Origin: Kribbella sp. VKM Ac-2568 | GTDB lineage: Bacteria > Actinomycetota > Actinomycetes > Propionibacteriales > Kribbellaceae | Assembly (NCBI RefSeq): GCF_004345365.1 | Contig: NZ_SLVF01000004.1 | Coordinates: 1-64,000 of the forward strand | DNA length: 64,000 bases | Direction: 5' to 3' | Shown: positions 16,636 through 23,332 of the stretch, piece after piece | How positions within the stretch are numbered: position 1 is the stretch's first letter | How the letters are laid out: each line of letters starts with the position of its first letter | The notes under the pieces: model-generated | Seen by the model: only the letters and a program-made list of their open reading frames with translations | Told to the model about the DNA's origin: nothing | Database searches by the model: none | Made by a program: the position numbers and the translations under genes

Positions 16636-17994
16636 TCACCCCAGCAGGAACGCCTTGACCTGGTCCCGCCCGGTCGAGTCCGAACGGCTGCCCTGTACTC
16701 CGTGCCCACTGCCCGGTACGACGACCAGCCGCGCGTCGTGCGCGTGGTCCTTCGTCCAGGCAGCCCACCCCGGCGGACAGAACAGGTCGTTGCCGCCGTG
16801 CAGGATCAGCGTGCGCGGGGTCAGCACCTGCCCGGCCGGGTACTCCGAAGCGCGCGAGGTCCACCGCAGGCACCCCTCGATCATCAACTGGTTGCGTGCG
16901 GTGCGGGCGTCGTACGGAGAGAGCCGGGCCGGGTCGAGACGTCGTACTGCGGAATCCAGGGCGGCGGGGCGAGCCGCGAGTGGGGTGGCGGAGTCGCCCC
17001 AGGGAAAGCGGAGGTCCGAGCAGAGCGTGGCGAGGTGGAGGCCGGCCGAGAGTTCGTCGAAGGCGGCGCCTCGACTGGTCGCCTGCTGGAAGAGTTCCTT
17101 GAGCGCGGCGGTGTCGCCGGCGCGGGCGTCGTTGAGCACCTTCGCGATGCCCTCAAACGATGGGTTGACCGAATTCAGGCTCAGGATCGACAGCGACTCC
17201 AGCAGCGCCGTCCCGTTGAGCGGGGAACCGTCGATCTCGCCGTTCCGCACCAACCAGGCCAGATCAGCCACCGGGTCCGTAGTACAGGCGGGGTCGTGGC
17301 GGCAGGAGGCGGCGAGCACCTTGCCGGTGGCGGCCATCAGGTCGACGCCGAACGGGTCTATGCCGCCGTGCGGCACCACGGAGTCGAGTACGAGAGATCG
17401 CACGTGGCTGGGGTAGCGGAGCCCGTACTGCGCTGCGGTGAAGCTCCCGTACGAGGTGCCGTCGAGCGTGAAGTGGTCCTGCTTGAGGAACTGGCGCAGG
17501 TCTTCGATGTCCTCGACCGTGTCGGGTGTTCCGTAGAAGTCCTTGGTGGAGCCGAGTTTCCTGGCGCAGGCAGCCACGGCATCAGCCGGGGGAGTCAGGA
17601 AGTCCGAGCCGCCGATAGCCGTCTGGAGCTCCGGGCAGTCGATGCCGGTGGAGCCAGTGCCGCGCTGGTCGAACATGACGAGCCTGTACTCGCGCAGGAC
17701 CGCCGGGTCGAGGTAGTTGCGAACCCGCGCGAGCAGGGAGACACCAGGTTGGCCCGGGCCTCCCGTGAGCATCAGGAGCACGCCACGTGGGGCATCGACG
17801 TTGTCTGCCGCAGCTACTGCGAGTTCCAGCATCGGGCCCGAAGGCTTGCGGTGATCCAGCGGCACGCGCAGCGTCGTACAGGTGAAGCCGGGGGTGCCGG
17901 CGCAGGCGGCGCGTGGTGGGCTGTCTGCCGGGCCCGCGCAGGCAGCGGACGCGCAGATCACCAGCAGAGCGACGGCCAGTCGCGCCAGCCGCAT
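16636..17994 (-). CDS. Alpha/beta-hydrolase lipoprotein (tripeptidyl-peptidase/TAP-like)
   Basis: A 452-residue exported hydrolase. A lipoprotein signal with lipobox SAAC lies near residue 19. The fold shows LTGGPGQPG (oxyanion loop), FDQRGTGSTGIDC and the nucleophile elbow DGTSYGSF (Ser). The acid residue lies in LHGGNDLFCPP and the catalytic His in GSGHGVQG near the end. The C-terminal segment resembles the TAP-like domain of Streptomyces tripeptidyl aminopeptidases (SlpD/SlpE type). It likely cleaves N-terminal peptides at the cell surface. Confidence 0.8.
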   Translation of the reverse strand: MRLARLAVALLVICASAACAGPADSPPRAACAGTPGFTCTTLRVPLDHRKPSGPMLELAVAAADNVDAPRGVLLMLTGGPGQPGVSLLARVRNYLDPAVLREYRLVMFDQRGTGSTGIDCPELQTAIGGSDFLTPPADAVAACARKLGSTKDFYGTPDTVEDIEDLRQFLKQDHFTLDGTSYGSFTAAQYGLRYPSHVRSLVLDSVVPHGGIDPFGVDLMAATGKVLAASCRHDPACTTDPVADLAWLVRNGEIDGSPLNGTALLESLSILSLNSVNPSFEGIAKVLNDARAGDTAALKELFQQATSRGAAFDELSAGLHLATLCSDLRFPWGDSATPLAARPAALDSAVRRLDPARLSPYDARTARNQLMIEGCLRWTSRASEYPAGQVLTPRTLILHGGNDLFCPPGWAAWTKDHAHDARLVVVPGSGHGVQGSRSDSTGRDQVKAFLLG

Positions 17995-18091
17995 TCGGCC
18001 TCCCGGAGCGGGTTCTGCCGCTCAGCGTGCAGCCAACGCCAGGCAGTGGCAAGGGCCCGTCACTGACCTGCCTGAGGCACCTTGCCACCCA

Positions 18092-18125
18092 CCTTGCGGG
18101 TCGACCCCAGAGGTGACCCGCAAGG
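18092..18125 (-). terminator. Hairpin terminator after the DUF-type lipoprotein gene
   Basis: CCTTGCGGGTC (18092-18102) pairs perfectly with GACCCGCAAGG (18115-18125). A second GC-rich dyad, GTGCCCCGG...CCGGGGCAC, follows at about 18134-18175, right at the stop codon of the upstream minus-strand gene. Confidence 0.6.
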
Positions 18126-18176
18126 CGGGCGGGTGCCCCGGCCCGGACGGCTTCGGGGGGCGCGTCCGGGGCACGG

Positions 18177-18785
18177 TCAGCGCAGGCCGAGCGACTTCAC
18201 CAGTTCGGGCGAGACCTGCCGCGGCGACGCGAGTTCGCCGGGCTTGCCCTGGCCCTCCAGGGACGTCGCCACCAGCCGTCGACAGCCGAATGCCTCGGCT
18301 GTGTACGAGAGCACGCCGCGGTCGTTGTCGGTGAACCGCAGGACGTACGTGGGTCCCAGTTCCTTGGTGCAGATGTTCGGCTTGTTGGTGACCGGCTCCG
18401 CGCTGTTCACCAGGGCGAAGAGCTCGGCGGTCTGCGTGCCGTTCCGCTTGGTGGTGACGGTGGCGTAGTCCTGGCCGGTCGCCTGCGCGTCGTACTGGCA
18501 GATCGTCACGCTGACGGGCTGGAACAGCGACTTGGCCGCTCCCTTGCCCCAGACGGTCTTCTCGACGGATGCGCGGACGGCCGCGATGGTCTCCGGGCAG
18601 TCCATGCTCGGAGTACCGCTGGGGGAGAGGGTGGGCAGAGTTGGCGGGGTGCCGGGCATGGTCGGCGTTTCGCTGGGCTGGGCGGCGGATCCGCTGGAGT
18701 CCTCGTTACCGCAGGCGGCGGTGAGCCCGAGAACTGCCACGACGATCGACGCTCCGATGAGGCCCCGTGTCCTTGATGCACTCAC
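18177..18785 (-). CDS. Exported lipoprotein of unknown function
   Basis: About 202 residues from GTG 18785, which follows a strong GGAAGG site; the longer upstream frame is rejected for that reason. A signal peptide ends in a lipobox LTAAC, followed by a Ser/Thr/Pro-rich linker (SETPTMPGTPPTLPTLS). The globular part is a DUF3558-like or similar actinobacterial lipoprotein with three Cys (DCPETI, TICQYD, NICTKE) that may form disulphides. Its promoter region is shared with the divergent gene at 18984 and holds a twin dyad motif. Confidence 0.6.
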   Translation of the reverse strand: MSASRTRGLIGASIVVAVLGLTAACGNEDSSGSAAQPSETPTMPGTPPTLPTLSPSGTPSMDCPETIAAVRASVEKTVWGKGAAKSLFQPVSVTICQYDAQATGQDYATVTTKRNGTQTAELFALVNSAEPVTNKPNICTKELGPTYVLRFTDNDRGVLSYTAEAFGCRRLVATSLEGQGKPGELASPRQVSPELVKSLGLR

Positions 18786-18844
18786 GACTCGGTCCTTCCG
18801 GGTTGGGCAGGGCCCCATCATGATCGAGGGAGATCTCACTGGTC

Positions 18845-18919
18845 GTGGCAGAACTGTCACGGCGGGGCGTCTATCTGGTCACGAGGCGAATCGAGTGACA
18901 AAAGTGGCAGATCTGTAAC
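18845..18919. promoter_or_regulatory. Twin 16-bp dyad operator candidate
   Basis: GTGGCAGAACTGTCAC (18845-18860) is an inverted repeat with the pattern GTGnCAG-nn-CTGnCAC. A second copy, GTGGCAGATCTGTAAC (18904-18919), has one base off symmetry. The copies are 59 bp apart in the divergent intergenic region between the lipoprotein gene and the 18984 gene, the expected position for a shared regulator. I do not recognise the protein that would bind. Confidence 0.55.
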
Positions 18920-18983
18920 GCGTGCGGGCTGTACCGACCGCTGGAATGGGATGATCTGCCGGGCAACCGGAGAAAGGACGGAC

Positions 18984-19667
18984 GTGGGCAAGAGGAAGAA
19001 CGCCGCCGAACTCGCTCGCAGAGAACGCGAAGAGTGGCAGCTGGGTCAGGACTGGGCGCGCTGGCTGATGGGCGGCAACACTCCGCAACCCCTCACGCTG
19101 TACGGGATCGTCCTGGAGCCCGGCGAGACGGCCTACCTGCAGACGTCCGTGCACTATGCGCGGCTGTACGGCGGGAGTGGCCGGTACTCGACTACCGGAG
19201 GTATCTACTTCGGCCGGCCCGGCATGGTCCTCGGACTGATGGCCGCGACCGCCGCCGTGAACGCCAGCAAGAAGGCAGCGGCCCGTCGCGACATGCAACT
19301 GCTCTGGCGCGATCTGCAGGAAGTGCCGCTGATCGCGACCAACTACCGGCTGATGTGCCATCTGCCGGCGCGTGGCTGGCTGAGCTTCTACTACACCGCC
19401 GTGCAGGAGTTCTATCCCGATCCGGCGAACTGGACGCTCACCTTCGGCTTCCAGAACGCGGAACCGCTGCGGCTCGGTGGACTTCCGGTGCCGACGCTGT
19501 CCGTCCTGACCGCCTGGACCGTGCTCGGCGACCGTTGGCAGACCGAGCCCGGGATCGCGCCGTTGGTACAGGGGGCGACCACGCCTCAGCAGTTGCCCGA
19601 GAGCCAGGCGCAAGGACAGTTGGAGGGCCAGCAGCAGGACCTGCCGCGAATTCCCGGCCAGGACTGA
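18984..19667 (+). CDS. Conserved hypothetical actinobacterial protein
   Basis: 227 residues from GTG 18984 (site GGAGAAAGGA). It opens with a basic helix (GKRKNAAELARREREEWQLG), then a mixed domain with PLTLYGIVLEPGETAYLQTS, a small-residue hydrophobic stretch (GMVLGLMAATAAVNASKKAA) and a C-terminal Gln-rich tail. No known motif. The sequence is well conserved in style and has normal codon use, so it is a real gene. It is transcribed divergently from the lipoprotein gene behind a shared operator-like repeat. Confidence 0.6.
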   Translation: MGKRKNAAELARREREEWQLGQDWARWLMGGNTPQPLTLYGIVLEPGETAYLQTSVHYARLYGGSGRYSTTGGIYFGRPGMVLGLMAATAAVNASKKAAARRDMQLLWRDLQEVPLIATNYRLMCHLPARGWLSFYYTAVQEFYPDPANWTLTFGFQNAEPLRLGGLPVPTLSVLTAWTVLGDRWQTEPGIAPLVQGATTPQQLPESQAQGQLEGQQQDLPRIPGQD

Positions 19668-19722
19668 GTCCGGCCTGATCGCGCGGTCGGACTGATCAGG
19701 CGACTCGCGTAATCTTGCAGGT

Positions 19723-19863
19723 ATGACGAGCCCGTACGAAGACGACGAGCCGCTGCTGCCCGACCAGACCAGCGACGACGACCCACGCGGCTGGGGCGAG
19801 CGCGGCTCGGACAACGACGACGACGAACGCATCCTCCGCGAGGTCCCGCCCCACCACCAGTGA
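19723..19863 (+). CDS. Small acidic protein, 46 aa
   Basis: From ATG 19723 the frame encodes PYEDDEPLLPDQTSDDDPRG, then WGERGSDNDDDERILREVPP. Nearly a third of residues are Asp or Glu. Similar short acidic proteins are, as far as I recall, recurrent in actinobacterial genomes and have no known role. Its stop overlaps the start of the next gene (TGATG, 19861-19865), so the two are co-translated. Confidence 0.6.
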   Translation: MTSPYEDDEPLLPDQTSDDDPRGWGERGSDNDDDERILREVPPHHQ

Positions 19864-20475
19864 TGGCCTCGCTCTTCTTGGTCCATGGCGGTCTGTGGGA
19901 CTTGATGGATGCAGAACACTTCTGGCGTACTCCGGGAATCGTGGCGGGCCTGGAATTCGCACGGCCTCACGGTGCTGGCGCCTGATCGCCCACGGTTCCC
20001 CAACGGGTGGGATCAAGAGGTCGACGAGCTCGGGGCGCTCCTTCCTTCAGAGCTGGTCACCGTCGTCGGCGCGTCCAACGGCTGCACGGTAGCCGTGCGG
20101 TTGGCGCTGGCGTATCCGCGAGTCGTCGAGCGGCTCGTCCTCGCTTGGCCGGCGACGGGTGGGGACACCTTGGTGGACATCCGGACCCAGACGGGATTGC
20201 TCGAGCGAGGCGCCCCCGGGACTGTGGTCAAGGGTTTGCTGCGTGCGGAGACCCTGCGCGGAGTGAAGGATTCCGAGCTTGCAAGGCTAGAAATCCCGGT
20301 GGCTGTGTTGCCCTCTGTGCCGGAGAATCCGTCGCATCAGCGGAAGACCGTCGACGCGCTGCTGACTCTGATTCCGGAAAGCCGGGAGTTGCCTGGTTGT
20401 CCAGAGCCGCCCACTCCGGACTTCCCACCGCACCGGGACGAGTTGGTCGCGACGCTGGCGTCCTTCGTGAACTGA
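19863..20475 (+). pseudogene. Alpha/beta hydrolase, frameshifted
   Basis: From ATG 19863 the frame starts MASLFLVHGGLWDLMDAEHF (HGG oxyanion loop) and reads to GIVAGLE. The continuation HGLTVLAPDRPRFPNGWD is in another frame, joined near 19955-19965. The rest contains the nucleophile elbow VVGASNGCT and ends at 20475. A single-base change restores a normal hydrolase of about 203 residues. It may be a true mutation or a sequencing error; the reading downstream is otherwise clean. Confidence 0.65.
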
Positions 20476-20527
20476 TCGGGGTTCGACGGGCGTAGTGGGT
20501 GGGCAGATGTCGGGAGGGGAGTTCGTG

Positions 20528-21010
20528 ATGGAGTTGCGGGCCTTCGAGGGTGAGCACTCGGCTTTGGTGGCGGGTTGGGCGAGCTCGGCGCAAGAGGTGT
20601 CGCTGCTCTCCGGGCGGAATGAGTATCCGTTCCCGGCCGAGCTGATGACCAGCTGGCGGAAGGTCGCCGACGACATTCGTGCCTACTTGTACTACGACGG
20701 AGAGAACCCGATTGCGTACGGCGAACTGTGGCTCGATGACGAAGAGGACGAGGTCGAACTGGCCCGGATCATCGTGGCTCCGGAGTTTCGAGCGAAGGGG
20801 ATCGGGACGGAGTTCGTTCGGGCGTTGCTCGTTCCGGCCCTGGATGCGGGGTACTCCGATCTCTTCTTACGGGTACGTCCTGACAACGAGCCGGCGATCC
20901 GCACCTATCTGCGCGTCGGCTTCACACCGGTCGACGAGGCTCTCGCCGCCGAGTGGAACGCACCTCAGCCGATCAACTACACCTGGCTCCAGTACCCCAC
21001 CAAGCCGTAG
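20528..21010 (+). CDS. GNAT-family N-acetyltransferase
   Basis: 160 residues. ATG 20528 is preferred since GGGAGGGGA lies 8 bases upstream. The acetyl-CoA loop is IVAPEFRAKGIGTEFVRAL and the late motif RPDNEPAIRTYLRVGF. An acidic insertion (WLDDEEDEVE) precedes the loop. It probably acetylates a small amine or protein; the substrate is unknown. Confidence 0.8.
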   Translation: MELRAFEGEHSALVAGWASSAQEVSLLSGRNEYPFPAELMTSWRKVADDIRAYLYYDGENPIAYGELWLDDEEDEVELARIIVAPEFRAKGIGTEFVRALLVPALDAGYSDLFLRVRPDNEPAIRTYLRVGFTPVDEALAAEWNAPQPINYTWLQYPTKP

Positions 21011-21077
21011 AACCCGCAAAACCGCCTGGACCGGCGACGCGCACCTGCTCCGCACCCCCGGCCCAGGCGGTGGCGGC

Positions 21078-21464
21078 TCAGCTCCGGGCGCGCAGGGCGT
21101 CGCGGATCTCGGTCAGCAGTTCCTGGTCGGTGGTGAGGGTGTCGGCCTCCGGCTCCTCACCGCGCCTGCGGCGCTCGTTGAGCTTGTTCAGCGGCATCAC
21201 GATGATGAAGTAGATCGCGGCGGCGACGAACAGGAAGTTGATGAGCTCCTGCAGGATCAGCCCGATGCTGAACTCGGCGCCGTTGATGGTGAAGTTGCCG
21301 ACCCCGGTGAGGTCCGGCTTGCCGAAGATCGCGGCGACGAGCGGGTTGATCAGGCCGTTGACCAGGGCGGTGACGATCCTGCCGAACGCGGCGCCGATCA
21401 CGACCGCGACAGCCAGGTCGACGACGTTGCCCCGCATGATGAACTCTTTGAAACCCTTGAGCAT
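21078..21464 (-). CDS. mscL: Large-conductance mechanosensitive channel MscL
   Basis: A 128-residue pore protein that opens under membrane tension to release solutes on osmotic downshock. The N-terminal amphipathic helix and TM1 read MLKGFKEFIMRGNVVDLAVA and VVIGAAFGRIVTALV, the classic MscL signature. TM2 is LQELINFLFVAAAIYFII, and the cytoplasmic helix ends EIRDALRARS. Start is set at 21464, with GGAGG ahead of it, because the upstream frame is non-coding. It opens the conserved block that runs to tRNA-Ala. Confidence 0.95.
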   Translation of the reverse strand: MLKGFKEFIMRGNVVDLAVAVVIGAAFGRIVTALVNGLINPLVAAIFGKPDLTGVGNFTINGAEFSIGLILQELINFLFVAAAIYFIIVMPLNKLNERRRRGEEPEADTLTTDQELLTEIRDALRARS

Positions 21465-21626
21465 TTCTGTTGCCTCCACGATGCGGGGCCCGGTGGACCC
21501 GCGGCGGTCAGTACCCGCAAAAGGTAGGACCATCGCATACGCCAGGCGAGCTACCGCGCCGCGCGGCTACGGATCGCTGTCGAGTGTGTCCAATAAGTGA
21601 TCATCCCGCGGGCAGGAGCGTCACCG

Positions 21627-22250
21627 CTAACTCGTGTCGGGGGTCAGGGCGACGGTGATCCGGGTGTTCGCGGTTGCCTGGGCGACGCGGCTGACCACTT
21701 CGGAGCGGGCCGCGATCACCACCAGCGCGCCCGCACTACTGGCGGCAGACCTGGCGGGCAGCGCGACGACCGAGACGGCTCGAGCCAACTGGTTGGCGGA
21801 GTCCACGGCGGTACTGGTCGCGGCGTACAGGTCTATTCGGTCGCCCACGTGGAGGAGCGAGACGATCTCGGCGTCGTCGAGGCGCAGGGGATAGGCGAGC
21901 AGGTCGCCGGAGAGGGCGCTGGGGGAGAGGAAGCGCGCGTCAGTCAGCGGTTCGCCTGAGCGCACGGGGCCGGCGAGGACGCGTTTGGCGACCTCCGCTC
22001 CGGGGCGTAGGGCTCCGGAGGGCACCACTGGCGCAGGGAGTTGCAGTGTTCGCAGGTCAGCCGCGGCTGGTCTCGCTCCGCCCGGCAGATCGCGGGCGGC
22101 GCCGACGACGGCGACGGTAGGAGGAGGGGCAGGGGACAGGGCGACCAGTCCGAAATAGACCGCGGCCGCGGCGGACAATCCGGCGAGTAGCCGGCGGTGC
22201 CAGCGGGCGGCCTTCAGGACGTCGCGCAGTACAGAATTCGTTCGGCTCAT
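21627..22250 (-). CDS. SAF-domain protein (CpaB/RcpC-like)
   Basis: 207 residues from ATG 22250. One transmembrane helix (LLAGLSAAAAVYFGLVAL) is followed by an outer SAF domain starting VAVVGAARDLPGGARPAAADL and then a CpaB-like segment (SLLHVGDRIDLYAAT). Proteins of this type belong to Flp/Tad pilus assembly, but no other tad genes are nearby. In this position, between mscL and the FmdB-type gene, it is a conserved actinobacterial neighbour. A role in the envelope is likely; pilus assembly is unproven. Confidence 0.7.
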   Translation of the reverse strand: MSRTNSVLRDVLKAARWHRRLLAGLSAAAAVYFGLVALSPAPPPTVAVVGAARDLPGGARPAAADLRTLQLPAPVVPSGALRPGAEVAKRVLAGPVRSGEPLTDARFLSPSALSGDLLAYPLRLDDAEIVSLLHVGDRIDLYAATSTAVDSANQLARAVSVVALPARSAASSAGALVVIAARSEVVSRVAQATANTRITVALTPDTS

Positions 22251-22319
22251 GCCAGAGAAGGTACGAGCCTTCGAAGGCCTGATCCCCGTTGTCCACAAGG
22301 GGAATTCAGGCCGGCGGGA

Positions 22320-22691
22320 TCAGGCGGCGCTGGTCTTGCTGCTCGACGACGACCCGTTCGAGGACGAGCCACCGGAAGACGATCCACCCGAGGACGACCC
22401 GCTCGAAGAAGAGCCGTTCGATGAAGATGCGCCGGAGGACGAAGACCCGGAGTCCGACGAGGATGACGAAGAAGAGGCCGACTCGCTCTTGGCAGGCACC
22501 GTCGACGTGCCGGAGGAGCGGCTGTCGGTGCGGTAGAAGCCCGAGCCCTTGAAGACGACGCCGACCGCGTTGAAGACCTTGCGCAGCGTCCCGTCGCAGG
22601 ACGGGCAGACCGTCAGCGCGTCGTCGGTGAAGCTCTGGCGAACCTCGAGCGAGTTGCCGCACTCGGTGCACTGGTACTGGTACGTCGGCAC
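22320..22691 (-). CDS. FmdB-family zinc-ribbon protein with serine-rich tail
   Basis: 123 residues. The first 50 carry the FmdB/CxxC zinc ribbon with two Cys pairs, YQCTECGN and TVCPSCDG, and the conserved KVFNAVGVVFKGSGFYRTD. The C-terminal 60 residues are almost only Ser, Gly and Asn, an expanded low-complexity tail. FmdB proteins were named as putative regulators of formamidase; their function is not settled. The tail is longer than usual. Confidence 0.8.
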   Translation of the reverse strand: MPTYQYQCTECGNSLEVRQSFTDDALTVCPSCDGTLRKVFNAVGVVFKGSGFYRTDSRSSGTSTVPAKSESASSSSSSSDSGSSSSGASSSNGSSSSGSSSGGSSSGGSSSNGSSSSSKTSAA

Positions 22692-22747
22692 GTGATTCCC
22701 CTTCAGGCTTCTGGCACTCCTACTACTCGACTGCTAATAATGCGCCA

Positions 22748-22777
22748 CGGGCCCGAAGTATTCCAACTTCGGGCCCG
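22748..22777 (-). terminator. Perfect 12-bp hairpin terminator
   Basis: CGGGCCCGAAGT (22748-22759) and ACTTCGGGCCCG (22766-22777) pair exactly over a 6-base loop. It lies 12 bases beyond the stop of the DUF1203 gene on the minus strand. Confidence 0.7.
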
Positions 22778-22788
22778 CGGTTGGTGGT

Positions 22789-23253
22789 CTAGGCCACCTG
22801 ACGCCTGACTGAGAAGTTCCAGCAGCCCGCGATCACGTTCCGCACCTGGACCAGCGCCACCGAAGGATCGTCGAAGAGCCGCTTCAGCTCCCCTTCACTC
22901 TCACCCGGCTCGGCGAGTACGCCGTCCAGCATCAACCCGGCGGCGTCGTACGGGCGCAGTACCGCGCGTCGGTCGGCGAAGTCCGCTGGGAACGACGATC
23001 CGGAGTACCCGGGGCACTCGTCGGCGTGCACGAACACCGGGCCCACCTCGGCGTACGGGCCGCCGAGGGACGACGGGCGGTAGGCGATCAGGGCGACCTG
23101 GTCGCCGTCGCGGGAGAGCGTCAGGCAGCAGCGCAGCGGAGCGCCGGCACCGACCGATCTCACCACCAGCGGGTTGCCGAAGTCGTCGTGGCCGTTGCAG
23201 CGGATCCGGTCCAGGTCGGCCGGCGGGACGGGAACGAACTCGAGCTCAGTCAT
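22789..23253 (-). CDS. DUF1203-family protein
   Basis: 154 residues from ATG 23253. It shows the family pattern of a C-rich start (RIRCNGHDDFGNPLVV), then PLRCCLTLSRDGDQVALIAY, GPVFVHADECPGY, LRPYDAAGLMLDG and the terminal QVRNVIAGCWNFSV. It is a cytosolic protein of unknown function. It is divergent from the penicillin acylase gene with 79 bases between starts. Confidence 0.8.
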   Translation of the reverse strand: MTELEFVPVPPADLDRIRCNGHDDFGNPLVVRSVGAGAPLRCCLTLSRDGDQVALIAYRPSSLGGPYAEVGPVFVHADECPGYSGSSFPADFADRRAVLRPYDAAGLMLDGVLAEPGESEGELKRLFDDPSVALVQVRNVIAGCWNFSVRRQVA

Positions 23254-23332
23254 GTCCGTAGAACGCCGATCCGGCCGGTTCTGTGAGGGGTCAGCATTTG
23301 GGGTGCGCGGCGGCATTCTCTAAGTTTGGTCC

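Noticed and set aside
22249..22536. Plus-strand acidic frame opposite the FmdB tail
   Set aside because: It is the antisense of the serine-rich tail; repetitive codons create an open frame.
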